DNA of 57,625 nt. Origin: Streptomyces sp. NBC_00094. Lineage in GTDB: Bacteria > Actinomycetota > Actinomycetes > Streptomycetales > Streptomycetaceae. Of the stretch, positions 1 through 8,961 are shown piece after piece. Location of the stretch: assembly GCF_026343125.1 (NCBI RefSeq), contig NZ_JAPEMB010000002.1:1-57625 (forward strand), given 5' to 3'. Under the pieces are notes generated by a model. That model saw only the letters and a list, made by a program, of their open reading frames with translations. It was not told where the DNA came from and did not search any database. A program made the position numbers and the translations under genes. How positions within the stretch are numbered: the stretch's first letter is position 1; each line of letters begins with the position of its first letter.

Positions 1-1
1 C

Positions 2-193
2 CACCGGCCCGTTCCGAGAGGGCACAGCGAACAGATCGAGGTCGACAGCGAGACGGAGCCAGTGACCGTGAAACTCGGCGTGTGGGCATCGAACACCAAA
101 TCGAGGAGGGACCGGCTGGACGCTGACCAGCTCGCCGCCCTCGCGAAGCTCGGCATGGACTGGGCTGACCAAGGCACGCACGGCTGTCCGTAG
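2..193 (+). pseudogene. C-terminal tail of HA-repeat helicase
   Basis: The open frame enters from the left edge and stops at 191-193. It contains the helicase-associated (HA) repeat signature KLGVWASNTKSRRDRL followed by DADQLAALAKLGMDWA, the usual last repeat of Streptomyces DEAD/DEAH helicases with HA repeats. No helicase motifs are present here. The right end of the window holds the same type of helicase broken off at the residues that normally precede this tail (VEREG then HRPVPRG), so the two pieces probably form one gene across a circular junction. Joined directly they are one base out of frame. The short gap to the next stop codon at 208 shows convergent 3' ends. Confidence 0.8.
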
Positions 194-207
194 TGGGCGG
201 CCGGTGC

Positions 208-1826
208 TCACTGCCTGTCTCGGGGCGGGAAGAATCCCTGGCGTTCCGAACCGTCCACGCTAAATGCGTGGACGGTGGCACGCCCCCTGATGCCCGCTGG
301 CGGTGTCGGGTTCTCGATCACGATGACTTGGCCCGGCGGGTTCTCCAGGAGGTCGCGGTAGAAGTTCTCGGCGACGTCGGCGGTCATCAGCTCGGGACGG
401 TCCTCGTGCGGGTCTTCGGGCCGGCGGTAGGTGAGGACCGGCGTGTCCAGCACGACGAAGCCCGGGTGGATCAGGTCGCGGGCTGTGTTCCGGCGCGCGA
501 GTGATACTGCGAAGGCGGCGTGGAGGATGGAACGCATACCCCTGCCGCGGCTCTTTCGCGGCTGTCCGTCAACGGAGAGCTCGGCAGCCGTCGGGTCATA
601 GCGGACGCGATTGTTCCCTGGAACATGCCAAGCTTCCAAGGTCTCATGAATCATGCGCTCGAAGTCGGCGATGTCGGCGGCAGGAATGCCGTCGGGACGG
701 GCAGCCGGCAGAGCAGGAGCCACGGTGGACAGCGATGCCTTGAGGTCTTCGAGCTGCTCGATCTGACCGTGCAGGGCAAGCTCGCTTTCGACCCGTGAAC
801 GGGCGTTCAGCAGTTCGGTGGCGTCCATGTCGACCGGCTGCATCCGTTGATCGAGTGCGCGGAGCTCCGCAGCGTTGTGCGCGAGCTCTTCGTCTCGGGC
901 GGCGCGGGCCGACTCTATGTCCGCTGCCTGCTCTTCCAGATCTTCGATCATGAGGAGCAGGTCGCTGAGCAGGTCGGTTGTTTTTCGGGTCTCCGCAGAT
1001 ACAGACGCTGCCAGCTGGGTGCTCTCGGCGACGTGGTGCTCCAGGTGCTGGTGCTGAGGCTCGGCGCCGCAGAAGACGCAGGTCCCGGTCTGGAAATAGC
1101 CCAGGAGGGTTCCGGCCTCACCAACCATCTGGAGCCGGGCCAAGTCCGACTCGTACTGCTCCTTCAGCAGAGCGAATCGCGCAAGCAGTTGCTGGACCTC
1201 GTCGCCCCGCTGCTGGGCCGCGAGGTCAATCTCTTCCAGGCCCCGGCGGTCACGCAGAAGGCTGGTGCGGACTTCAGCAAGTTCGACGGCGGCGGCGGTC
1301 ACCTCGCCAAGGGCCGCCTGCAGGCGGCCGAGCCGCTCCCGCAGTTGCGACTGGTTCGCCTCCATCGTGAGCTTCCCTCGGCTCTCATCGATCAGGTGGT
1401 CGATGACCGCGATCTTCCCCTTGCCGAACTGCTTCTCCAGATTGCTGGGCGCCGCAGGGCGCTCCGGCTCCTCCTCTCCGCTGAGGAGGAGTTTGAAGAC
1501 CGACTTCTCCCTGGTCTCATTCAGCGGATTTCGAGTGCCGAGTACCGGAGAGTGCTGGTCTGCCATACGGGTGTCGTTGACGACGGCCAGGCGCGCGAGG
1601 TCCCGAAAATTTAGCGGCAGCACGTTGCCACGGCCGCTCTGGAGGATCCGCCGGCCGTCGATCCCCAGCACGGTCAGCAGGTAGCGGGAGATGTTCTTCT
1701 GCGACTTTGCGTTGTGCTTCGACTTGAGGGTCTCGTCGGCTGGCTCCGATGGCACCTCTCGGAGATCGTGGTTGAACACCTCGATGGTGTCGCCGCCGAT
1801 GGCCCGGGACAGGGTGAGGCTGCGAC
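208..1826 (-). pseudogene. DUF3732-type ABC-3C ATPase, 5' end lost to IS3 element
   Basis: About 540 codons remain on the minus strand. Visible parts are a long coiled coil (roughly residues 150-360), a CVFCGA motif in its middle that resembles a Rad50 zinc hook (CxxC), and a C-terminal ATPase half with SRGRGMRSILHAAFAVSL (signature-like) and GFVVLDTPVL (Walker B-like). This is the DUF3732 family, the ATPase of three-component ABC (ABC-3C) conflict systems. The N-terminal lobe with Walker A is missing. The frame runs into the left end of the IS3 element at 1826, and the apparent ATG near 1860 lies inside the IS. The middle and effector components of such a system are not next to it. It is probably non-functional. 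Confidence 0.72.
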
Positions 1827-1892
1827 TGAGGCTGATCCTTTGGAGTGGACACCCTGACAATGGATCTTGATGGTCCAGGGAGGGATGTCCAG

Positions 1893-2204
1893 GTGGGACG
1901 CAGGTCTCCGTATCCGGAGGAGTTCAGGAAGGACGCGGTCGCGCTCTACCGTGCCGCCGCCGGGAAGAGGACCTACGCGGCGGTGGCCGCGGATCTCGGC
2001 ATCACCGCGGAGTCGCTGCGGACGTGGGTGCGCAAGGACGAGGCCCAGGCCGTGCCCGGACGCCGTGACACGGGTGGCGAGGCGGAGGAGCTGGCCCGGC
2101 TGAGGGCGGAGAACGCCCGGCTGCTGAAGGCCGAGAAAGAGTGGCACCTCGAGCGCGAGATCCTGCGCCGGGCGGCCGCGTATTTCGCTCGGGAGGTGAA
2201 GTGA
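1893..2204 (+). CDS. IS3-family transposase OrfA (HTH)
   Basis: This is the small DNA-binding protein of the IS3 element (about 103 residues). It has the HTH_Tnp_1 pattern: YPEEFRKDAVALYRAA, then AAVAADLGITAESLRTWV as the helix-turn-helix, then a leucine-zipper-like C-terminus (ELARLRAENARLLKAEKEW). GTG 1893 is chosen because GGGAGGG lies just upstream; the frame is open further upstream into the inverted repeat. It overlaps orfB by GTGA, and orfB is in the -1 frame, so translational coupling or programmed -1 frameshifting (A-rich GAAAGAG at about 2136) are both possible. Confidence 0.88.
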   Translation: MGRRSPYPEEFRKDAVALYRAAAGKRTYAAVAADLGITAESLRTWVRKDEAQAVPGRRDTGGEAEELARLRAENARLLKAEKEWHLEREILRRAAAYFAREVK

Positions 2205-3100
2205 GCCCTCGCCGCTGGGACTTCATCTCCGACAACCGCGCCGACTTCGGCGTCAAGCGGATCTGCCGGGTGCTCGGGGCCTCCCGCGCCGGCTTCTACC
2301 GCCATCTGGCCACCGGGCAGGCCCGCGCCGAGCGCCAGGCAGAGGAGAAGCGGACCGTGGCCGAGATCCGCGCCATCCACGCCGAGCACGATGGCGCCTA
2401 TGGTGCCCCGCGCGTCCATGCCGAGCTGCGGGCGAGAGGACGGCGGATCAACCGCAAACGCGTGACCCGGCTGATGCGGGTCAACCACATCGTCGGCCGG
2501 CACCTGCGGAAGAAGAAGCGGACGACGATCGCGGACAAGGCCGCGCCGCCCGTGCCGGACCTGGTGATGCGCGACTTCACAGCCGACACCCTCAACACCA
2601 GGTGGTGCGGCGACATCACCTACATAGCCGTCGGCACGACCTGGCTCTATCTCGCCACGGTGATCGACATCTGCTCGAGGCGCGTGGTGGGCTGGTCAAT
2701 CGCCGATCACATGCGGACCTCGCTGGTCACCGACGCGATCGAGATGGCCGTGGCCGCCCGCTGCGGCCGGGTGGACGGCGTCGTCTTCCACACCGACAGG
2801 GGTGCCCAGTACAACGCGGCCGCCTTCGCCGACGTCTGCCGCCGGCACGGCATCCGCCGCAGCATGGGCCGGATCGGCTCGAGCTACGACAATGCCCTGG
2901 CCGAGTCGTTCTTCCAGGGCCTCAAACGAGAACTGCTTCACGGAAGACGCTGGACCTCGAAGGCGCAGACACGGCTTGAGGTGTTCCGCTGGCTGTCGTA
3001 CTACAACAGGCGCCGTCGGCATTCCGCTCTCGGATACCTCACACCAGCCGAGTTCGAACAACAACTGATCACGTCACGTACGCTGTCACTCGCCGCATGA
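2201..3100 (+). CDS. IS3-family transposase OrfB (DDE integrase core)
   Basis: This is the catalytic protein of the IS3 element, about 299 residues from GTG 2201. It shows the N-terminal HTH_21 region (GVKRICRVLGASRAGFYRH; EHDGAYGAPRVHAELRARG) and an rve core with DDE residues in CGDITYI, FHTDRGAQY and NALAESFF, ending in the family pattern YYNRRRRHSALGYLTPAEFE. The length is normal and no internal stop is seen, so the element may still be active. The start overlaps the orfA stop by four bases. Confidence 0.92.
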   Translation: MSPRRWDFISDNRADFGVKRICRVLGASRAGFYRHLATGQARAERQAEEKRTVAEIRAIHAEHDGAYGAPRVHAELRARGRRINRKRVTRLMRVNHIVGRHLRKKKRTTIADKAAPPVPDLVMRDFTADTLNTRWCGDITYIAVGTTWLYLATVIDICSRRVVGWSIADHMRTSLVTDAIEMAVAARCGRVDGVVFHTDRGAQYNAAAFADVCRRHGIRRSMGRIGSSYDNALAESFFQGLKRELLHGRRWTSKAQTRLEVFRWLSYYNRRRRHSALGYLTPAEFEQQLITSRTLSLAA

Positions 3101-3132
3101 AACCCGGTGTCCACTCCCCGGGATCAACCTCA

Positions 3133-3777
3133 GACGACATGCTGGTCCAGTTCCGTAGTCAGGCGTGTCTTGCCCACGCCCGGGACACCAACCAACACCG
3201 TGTCGTGGCCGGCCCTGACCTCAGCGGTGAGCGCTTCGAGCGAGCCCTCCCGTCCCACGAGAGGAATCGTGACGGCATCGTCGTCCAGCATTTCAAGTGG
3301 GTCGTCGAACAAGGCACCAGGTTCTGCGGCAATGCGCAGGAGGTTCCAGCGCCATGCCCTCTCATACACCAGCCTGCTGGCGAACCACTCCTGGCCGTAG
3401 ATCTCAGGCGCGGGCAGCTGTTGCTTCTCGCACAGCTGGTGCATGGCCCTTCGTGTCTTCGCGTCGATGGCGTTGGAGCAGGCCACCACGACCAGGTCTA
3501 CTCTCAGGCCCTCCTCGCGCATCCGCTTCAGGCCGTTGCGCAGATTTGCCACAGGGTCGCCTGTCGTGACGAGGAGACGTCCACGGGCGTCCACATCACT
3601 GCTGCCATCGGTGAAGGGGAGATAGATGTCGGCGTCGCGGCCGAAGTCATGACCGCCCTCGACTGCTGCCAGCCCTGGGTAGCGTGCTTGCAGGAGCGCG
3701 CACGCGCACCGCTCGAACTCGGTGGGATGAATGACCTGCTCACTGAGTGCCTGTCGCACCCGCGCCACGAGATCCAC
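3133..3777 (-). pseudogene. N-terminal half of a nuclease-STAND NTPase (Avs-like), cut by IS3
   Basis: About 214 codons remain. The N-terminal 110 residues look like an Mrr/PD-(D/E)XK-type domain (EGGHDFGRDADIYLP, then a beta strand GRLLVTTGD). A STAND-type ATPase begins after a VGREGSLEAL box, with Walker A GVPGVGKTR. The frame ends eight codons past the Walker A in the inverted repeat of the IS. The rest of the ATPase and the sensor domain are gone. It lies directly downstream of the small membrane protein gene at 3784, probably in one operon. The architecture matches anti-phage STAND proteins; the specific family is an inference. Confidence 0.7.
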
Positions 3778-3783
3778 AGGAAC

Positions 3784-4020
3784 TCATGCTACGTGAGGCA
3801 GTGGTCCAGCTGTCCGGCTTCCACTGAGTGTGAAACCCCAAGTGGCCATAACAGTGGCGACAAGGGCTGGCGGGCCGAGGCAGAACACCAGCCACTCCGA
3901 AGGGAGCTCCTGGGCGGCTTGCCTGTAGGCGGCGTGGCGCGCCAGGTGGTCGGCGATGGCGGTCAAGACGCCCGGAAGGAGAACCGCCAGGGCCAGGTTC
4001 ATCATCTCTCTGGAGCACAT
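3784..4020 (-). CDS. small two-helix membrane protein
   Basis: About 78 residues with two hydrophobic segments, LALAVLLPGVLTAI near the N-terminus and WLVFCLGPPALVATVMATWGF near the C-terminus. The frame is open further upstream to 4185, so the start is uncertain; the ATG at 4018-4020 and an ATG-ATG pair five codons later both sit just before the first hydrophobic stretch. It ends six bases before the start of the nuclease-STAND remnant, so the two were probably co-transcribed. No family recognised; a membrane partner of the truncated defence gene is a reasonable guess. Confidence 0.5.
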   Translation of the reverse strand: MCSREMMNLALAVLLPGVLTAIADHLARHAAYRQAAQELPSEWLVFCLGPPALVATVMATWGFTLSGSRTAGPLPHVA

Positions 4021-4202
4021 CTCCACCACGCCGCCGTGGGTTGCCCCAGGCCTGTGCCCCAGACGCCGGTCAGTCCGCGGTTCCTCCAGACAGGCCAGTA
4101 CAGAACGGAGATAGACAGAGCCGATGCCGGCGTCACGGAAGTCCCGGGCCCAGATGATCGCACGCCGCATGCCTGTTGGGTGCAATTCAGCTCCTCCGCT
4201 AA

Positions 4203-4362
4203 GGGCTGTCCCGTAATCCCCGGCGGGCGCGCGGCGTCAGCTACGGCGCCTCGCCGCGTTGTCGGAACGTCCGCATACATCCAGTATGCGGACGCCCCTC
4301 CGCCTTGCGATGCACCGCATCTGACGCCGCGCGCTGATCCACCGGGGATTACGGGACAGCCC
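4203..4362. mobile_element. 160-bp MITE-like hairpin element
   Basis: The ends are perfect inverted repeats of 20 bp or more (GGGCTGTCCCGTAATCCCCG on the left and its complement on the right). The interior is also largely self-complementary: GCGCGGCGTCAG pairs with CTGACGCCGCGC, and TCCGCATAC with GTATGCGGA. There is no coding capacity. GGGCTGTCCCGTAA-type ends are those of IS5-like streptomycete elements, so this is probably a non-autonomous derivative. Flanks are TAA and TGA, so no exact target duplication is visible. It abuts a broken istB tail. Confidence 0.8.
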
Positions 4363-4363
4363 T

Positions 4364-4489
4364 GAGGTCCTCGCCACCGCCATCCTCGACCGGCTCCTCC
4401 ACCACTGCGAAGTGATCTCCATCAACGGCCCCAGCTACCGGCTCAAGAACCGCCTCAAGGCCATCGAGCGGGACAACGACGTGGCCTGA
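4364..4489 (+). pseudogene. istB 3'-end remnant
   Basis: Forty-one codons starting directly at the MITE-like element and ending at TGA 4487-4489 read VLATAILDRLLHHC, then VISINGPSYRLKNRL. This is the typical C-terminus of IstB (IS21 helper ATPase), comparable to DRLINTSHQVIMNGPSYR in the istB at 5721. Walker motifs are absent. It is a dead fragment of a second IS21-type element. Confidence 0.8.
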
Positions 4490-4523
4490 CGACCCACGTT
4501 GTTTCCGGCGGCCAAGCACTTGA

Positions 4524-4898
4524 TCAGTTGTTGACCGCCCGCTGGAAGATCTCGGAGAACTCACCGTTCTCGATCAGTCCGGCGATCACGTCGGTCATGT
4601 TGTCGATGCCGGGATCCCTGACGATCAGGCCGTCCGAGACCCAGAAGTACCGGCCGCCGAGGGCCTCGTCGGTTCCTGCCCAGAGTTTCATCAGGCGCTC
4701 GACTTCCGCGACGGTGAACACGGTCGCGGTCCAACGAGATCCATCCTTCAGAGTCACGAAGACATCGACGTTGCAGACCTCGCCCAAGTCCTCGCCGTCG
4801 CTGGGCAGGAACGACGCCTGGAAGTCCTGCATGCGGACCCGATACCAGGGCTCGTCCCACCCTCGCTCGATCGGTTCAGACGATGTGCTGTGGCTCAT
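4524..4898 (-). CDS. small conserved hypothetical protein, possible immunity protein
   Basis: A 124-residue soluble acidic protein. It is flanked by IS21 debris on both sides. Recognisable blocks are WYRVRMQDFQASFLP, TVAEVERLMKLWAGTDEALGGRYFWVSDGLIVRD and a C-terminal GEFSEIFQRA. It has the size and composition of small immunity proteins of polymorphic toxin systems that often occur as orphans in Streptomyces, but no family was recognised. It has no obvious strong ribosome binding site, though ATG 4896-4898 fits the start of the conserved-looking part. Confidence 0.6.
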   Translation of the reverse strand: MSHSTSSEPIERGWDEPWYRVRMQDFQASFLPSDGEDLGEVCNVDVFVTLKDGSRWTATVFTVAEVERLMKLWAGTDEALGGRYFWVSDGLIVRDPGIDNMTDVIAGLIENGEFSEIFQRAVNN

Positions 4899-5010
4899 CG
4901 CGCGAGTGTCCCTGGTCGGGGCATCGATCTCAACCGAGATCCTCTGCCGTGCTGCTGCCCACGGTCAGAGCTGGGGACGTTCGTCCGTACGCAACTGGGG
5001 AGAAAAGTCC

Positions 5011-5721
5011 GTACGCCGACAGCCATTGCAGGGAGCCGCCCCGATGGCGGTGTTCGAGGCCATCGAGGCCGAGACCCTGCTGCCGCTGCCGCCCACTGCG
5101 TTCGTGCTGGCCCGCTGGTCGACGGCGGTGGTCGGGCCGGACATCCACGTCAAGGTCGGCCGCACCCTCTACTCGGTGCCCTGGAAACTGATCGGCCGCA
5201 GGGTCGACGTCCGCTCGACCGCCACGATGGTGCAGGTCTTCCTCGACGGCGACCTGGTCAAGACCCACGTGGCACTTGAGCAGGGAAAACGCACCGACAG
5301 GAGCGACTACCCGCCGGAGAAGATCGCCTTCCAGATGCGCACGCCGGTCTGGTGCCGGACCCAGGCATCCGAGGTCGGTGACGCCTGCCGGACCGTGGTC
5401 GACCAGCTGCTGGAGGTCAACGCGCTCTACCGGCTCCGCGCCGCCCAGGGGATCCTCGGTCTGAAGAAGAAGTACGGCGACGCGAGGCTGGAGGCCGCCT
5501 GCGCGAGGGCCATCACGGTCGGTGACCCGTCCTACCGGACCATCAAGGGCATCCTGATCGCCGGCACCGAGACCGATCCGGAGCCCGAATCGAGCGGGGA
5601 CGCGGGAGCCGCGGCCTTTCTCCACGGGCCCAAGCGGCTGTTCGCCTCCGTCGCCCCGTCCGAGACGGCGGATGAGCTCCACGACGACCAGGTCCACGGC
5701 GAAGCTGAGGGAAGCATCTGA
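5011..5721 (+). pseudogene. istA: istA 3' fragment (IS21 transposase C-terminus)
   Basis: The frame matches the C-terminal part of IstA: DIHVKVGRTLYSVPWKLIGR (Mu-type transposase C-terminal beta domain), HVALEQGKRTDRSDYPPEK and DPSYRTIKGILIAGTETDP. The N-terminal HTH and the DDE catalytic core are missing, and homology starts near codon RRQPLQ at about 5011. The stop overlaps the istB ATG (ATGA type), the normal IS21 arrangement. No terminal repeats are visible on the left, so this copy is truncated. Confidence 0.85.
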
Positions 5722-6485
5722 TGAGCGTGATGGATTCTGCCCTGCGTGAGTCGCTGAAGTCGCTGCGGCTCTCGGGGATGCTAGAAACCCTCGATGCCCG
5801 CCTGGCCCAGGCCCACGGCGGCGAGCTCGGGCACCTCGACTTCCTTCAGGTCCTCTGCCAGGACGAGATCACCCGCCGTGAGACCGTCGCCTTCCAACGC
5901 CGCCTGACGCGGGCGAAGTTCGAGCAGCAGGTCACCCTGGAGGAGTTCAACTTCACCGCCTCCTCGAAGCTCCCGGCCGCCCAGATCCGCGACCTCGGGG
6001 CCCTGCGCTGGCTCCACTCCGGCGAGTCGGTCATCCTCTTCGGTCCGGTCGGGGTCGGGAAGACACACGTCGCCCAGGCCCTCGGTCACCTCGCGGTCCG
6101 CCAGGGCGCCCACGTCCGCTTCGCCAAGACCAGCCGGATCCTCGCGGACCTCGCCGGCGGCCACGCGGACCGCACCTGGGACAAACGGATCCGTGAACTG
6201 GTACGGCCCGACGTGCTCATCCTCGACGACTTCGCCATGCGCCAGCTCGGCGCGTCCCAGGCCGATGACCTCTACGAGCTGGTCAGCGAACGGCAGGGCA
6301 GGTCCCTGATCATCACCAGCAACCGAGCGCCCAGCGACTGGTATCCGCTCTTCCCCAACCCCGTGGTCGCCGAATCGCTGCTGGACCGGCTGATCAACAC
6401 CAGCCATCAGGTGATCATGAACGGCCCCAGCTACCGGCCGAACAAGCGCCCCAGGAACCCCACCGACAAGCCCGCAGGCAAATGA
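5721..6485 (+). CDS. istB: IstB-like ATPase (IS21 transposition helper)
   Basis: The protein has 254 residues, the full family length. It is a AAA+ ATPase with Walker A GPVGVGKT (about 109-116), Walker B VLILDDF and sensor-type TSNRAPSDWYPLF. IstB assembles on target DNA and activates the IstA transposase. It overlaps the istA fragment by one base. The stop at 6483-6485 lies only six bases from the stop of the convergent gene at 6492, so the normal right terminal repeat of the IS is missing and this copy is stranded. Confidence 0.9.
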   Translation: MSVMDSALRESLKSLRLSGMLETLDARLAQAHGGELGHLDFLQVLCQDEITRRETVAFQRRLTRAKFEQQVTLEEFNFTASSKLPAAQIRDLGALRWLHSGESVILFGPVGVGKTHVAQALGHLAVRQGAHVRFAKTSRILADLAGGHADRTWDKRIRELVRPDVLILDDFAMRQLGASQADDLYELVSERQGRSLIITSNRAPSDWYPLFPNPVVAESLLDRLINTSHQVIMNGPSYRPNKRPRNPTDKPAGK

Positions 6486-6491
6486 TTCCGT

Positions 6492-6965
6492 TCAGTCCCA
6501 CCAGTTGAACATCAGCTCGCCGACCGTGCTGGGGCGCCAGTAGCCCACTTGTTCCAGTTCTTCTTCGGCGAGCTCACTGGTGTCAGCCGAGGCCAACGGG
6601 ATGCCCAGTTCATCGACGTCCAGCAGCCGGAAGCCGCCCGTCTCAAACGCGGCCGCCCATGCCGGCGGAGGTGTGAAGTCCGGCAGGGGCGCTCCAGCCT
6701 GCGGCGGGCTCGCCACAAAGGCGACAACCGGGAGCACCTCGTGGCACAAGACCGTTGACGAACCGGACGGCGTGGTGATCAGAGCCGTATGGAAGCTCGG
6801 CGTGGCTCCGGCCGGGGTCACTTCGCCGACCGTGCCACGAATCGATCGGGCCACAGCATGGCAGGCAGTCCTGAAGGCCACGACGTCCGCCCGCGGCAAC
6901 GGGTCATCGCTATGCCCCCAGAACCCGGTGGCGCCTCGCGCGACACGATTCAACGCACGACTCAA
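6492..6965 (-). CDS. conserved hypothetical protein ending in FNWWD
   Basis: A soluble protein of about 157 residues. The middle contains a regular beta-rich stretch (FHTALITTPSGSSTVLCHEV, VAFVASPP) and the C-terminus is acidic and ends VGELMFNWWD, a pattern seen in orphan Streptomyces proteins of unknown function. The longest frame uses a TTG start; GTG or TTG codons further in are possible, so the start is uncertain. It sits tail to tail with the stranded istB. Its function is unknown; an immunity-type role is possible. Confidence 0.55.
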   Translation of the reverse strand: MSRALNRVARGATGFWGHSDDPLPRADVVAFRTACHAVARSIRGTVGEVTPAGATPSFHTALITTPSGSSTVLCHEVLPVVAFVASPPQAGAPLPDFTPPPAWAAAFETGGFRLLDVDELGIPLASADTSELAEEELEQVGYWRPSTVGELMFNWWD

Positions 6966-7091
6966 CTTTCATTCTGGCCGTCAGATCTGCTGCCAAGGGT
7001 GCCACGCGACCCAGCCGAGTGATCACCTGCCCGTTCTGCCCCCCATCAGAACCATCTCCTGAGTGGCTCGCTCAGCCGCGAGGGTGGGGAA

Positions 7092-8132
7092 TTACGTGAA
7101 CTTACCCCTGGGGAATAACGCGATCGTCCACAGCAGGGCCTGCAGGATGTTCCACAGGCCGCCGAAGCTGGTGCCGGCCAGGATGTCGTGGGCGCTGGCG
7201 CCGTCGGGCAGGTAGACGGGGATGACGAGGGTGGCTTTCTTGCCCTCGCCGGGCTGCTGGCGCAAGGCGCGGCCGATGGACTGGATGGCGTCGATGACGC
7301 TTCGGCGGGCGGCGGCGAAGACGACGGCGTCGATGGCGGGGATGTCGACGCCTTCGTTGAGGACGCGGACGTTGCTGAGGACCGCGCGCCGGCTGGTTGC
7401 GTCGAAGTCCTGGAGCAGCCGTCGGCGTTGCCAGGTTTTCTGTGTGCTGTCGACGGCGTGGGACCACAGGTCGGGGATTCTCAGGTCGCCGGTCAGCTGG
7501 CCGACGGTGCCGGGAAGGGCCTTGGCGAAGGCGTGGGCGGCGGCAATGCGGTTGTGGAAGACCAGGACGCGCCGCAGGTCGTGGTCGGCGATGGCGCGCA
7601 GTACCGCGACGTGGAGGGCCGCGGTGCGCAGTCCGTTGTGGTGGCTGGTGCCTGCGGGTGGTGCGGTGAGGATGGTGCGCAGGTCCGTGTCTTCGATGAC
7701 GGGCATGACGACGCGGTAGTCGGCGAGGATTCCGCGTTCGATGGCGTCGGCCATGCCGAGGCGGTAGACGGTGGGGCCGAAGATGTCGACGCGGTCCATG
7801 GTGGCGTCGGGCATGGACTCGAACAGAGAAGAGAGGCCGTTCGCCGGTGCCGGGGTGCGGAAGATGCGCGGGGTGGCGGTCATGTAGAGGCGGAGTTTCG
7901 CCGGGATCTGGGCGTCGTCGTGGATGACGCCCCATCCTTTGTCTGAGCGTCTCGTGGCGCGGTGGGCCTCGTCGATCACTGCCAGGTCCCACGCCGGTAT
8001 CCGGTACTGCTCATGGATGTGACGGATGCGGGGCAGTGGCTTCGTAGGTGTAAGGCGAGAGCGTTTGATGCCGAGTTTGGGCAGCAGATGGTGATCAAGA
8101 AGGCCAGGAATGTTGCTGACATCCGAGAGCAC
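7092..8132 (-). pseudogene. internal fragment of HA-type SF2 helicase
   Basis: The frame covers the helicase core from just before motif II (AVIDEAH) through LYMTATPRIF to QSIGRALRQ (motif VI) and GGLWNILQAL. The N-terminal domain with Walker A and the C-terminal HA repeats are both missing. Homology starts near LPRIRHIHEQYRIPAWDL; the first 35 residues (DVSNIPGLLDHHLLPKL and on) do not look like the family and are probably read-through from a junction. The right edge (C-terminus) ends KFT at 7092 after a non-family tail. It belongs to the same family as the terminal helicase of this window, but is a separate, doubly truncated copy. Confidence 0.8.
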
Positions 8133-8190
8133 CTGGTCGGCGTGTCGGGGCAGTCCGAGGACCGGTTAGCCGGACGGATATCGTCCTGGC

Positions 8191-8919
8191 ATGACACATA
8201 GGTTTGATCTTGCTGCGTCTCTCGCCAGAGGCGTCGAAGACCGCAGCGGCGCGTGGAGTTTCATCCAGGACTTCTCTGTCCATTGGGCCAGCGCCCTGAA
8301 GACCGGCGACGGGTGGACCGAGGCTGACCTGGCCGCGGCGGAGGAGAGGCTGGGTGTCCAACTGCCGGCCGCGCTGCGCGAGGCGTACCTGCTGTTCGGG
8401 CGCCGTCGGGACCTCACCAGCAACCACGATGTGCTGCTCGGCCCGGCAGAGCTGTATGTGGATGACGCGAAGGAGGCCCTGGTCTTCCGGCACGAGAACC
8501 AGGGAGCCGCCTCCTGGGGCATCCCTCTCGACAGCCTCCAGGATGACGACCCGGCGGTGTTCATCCGGTCCGACTTGGCAGACAAGTCCGCCGAGCGGTG
8601 GGAGGGCTGGCTGGAGCGTCTCTCCCTTTGCTTCGTCGAGATCGTTCTGTCCGAGTGCGTGCAGGCCGACGGAGAGTTCTGCGACTTCCTTGACCCGGAT
8701 CACGACAGCATCGAGCTGCTGGAGCAGAACTGCGTGCAACTGCCGTTCCCGGCCTATCCCATCTGCGAGGAAGAGCACCCGACTCGCTGGTTCCTGGGCC
8801 AGGACGTCCTTCTGCGCGACGACGACGGCATGGCCGTCCTGGCTCGTGCCCGGACGCCGGAAGACCTCGACCGCATTCGTGACCTGATTCCAGGCGACTG
8901 GCTCAACGACTACCGCTGA
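8191..8919 (+). CDS. SMI1/KNR4 (SUKH) family immunity-type protein
   Basis: A 242-residue protein with the SUKH core: WTEADLAAAEERLGVQLPAALREAYLLFGRR followed by an HENQGAASWGIPL block. SUKH proteins act mostly as immunity factors against secreted polymorphic toxins. No toxin gene is adjacent, so this is an orphan. It lies between an HA-helicase fragment and an IS21 element, in a patch of small orphan genes. The start ATG 8191 is only weakly supported by a ribosome binding site but fits the family start. Confidence 0.85.
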   Translation: MTHRFDLAASLARGVEDRSGAWSFIQDFSVHWASALKTGDGWTEADLAAAEERLGVQLPAALREAYLLFGRRRDLTSNHDVLLGPAELYVDDAKEALVFRHENQGAASWGIPLDSLQDDDPAVFIRSDLADKSAERWEGWLERLSLCFVEIVLSECVQADGEFCDFLDPDHDSIELLEQNCVQLPFPAYPICEEEHPTRWFLGQDVLLRDDDGMAVLARARTPEDLDRIRDLIPGDWLNDYR

Positions 8920-8961
8920 ACGCGCCCAAGGCTTCCGTCGGCCGCGCTTCCCGCGTCGACG

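Larger units (their letters stand above)
1827..3132 (+). mobile_element. IS3-family insertion sequence, apparently complete
   Basis: The element is 1306 bp and begins TG and ends CA, as IS3 elements do. Terminal inverted repeats of 27 bp lie at 1827-1853 and 3106-3132 and match at 23 of 27 positions, with GGAGTGGACACC conserved at the inner side. GAC flanks both ends (1824-1826 and 3133-3135), consistent with a 3-bp target duplication. It carries orfA and orfB on the plus strand. Both flanks are minus-strand defence-gene remnants that do not continue in frame across the element. Confidence 0.9.

Noticed and set aside
3097..4365. Plus-strand frame of 422 codons over the STAND remnant
   Set aside because: It is antisense to the nuclease-STAND and membrane protein genes, which have clear motifs.
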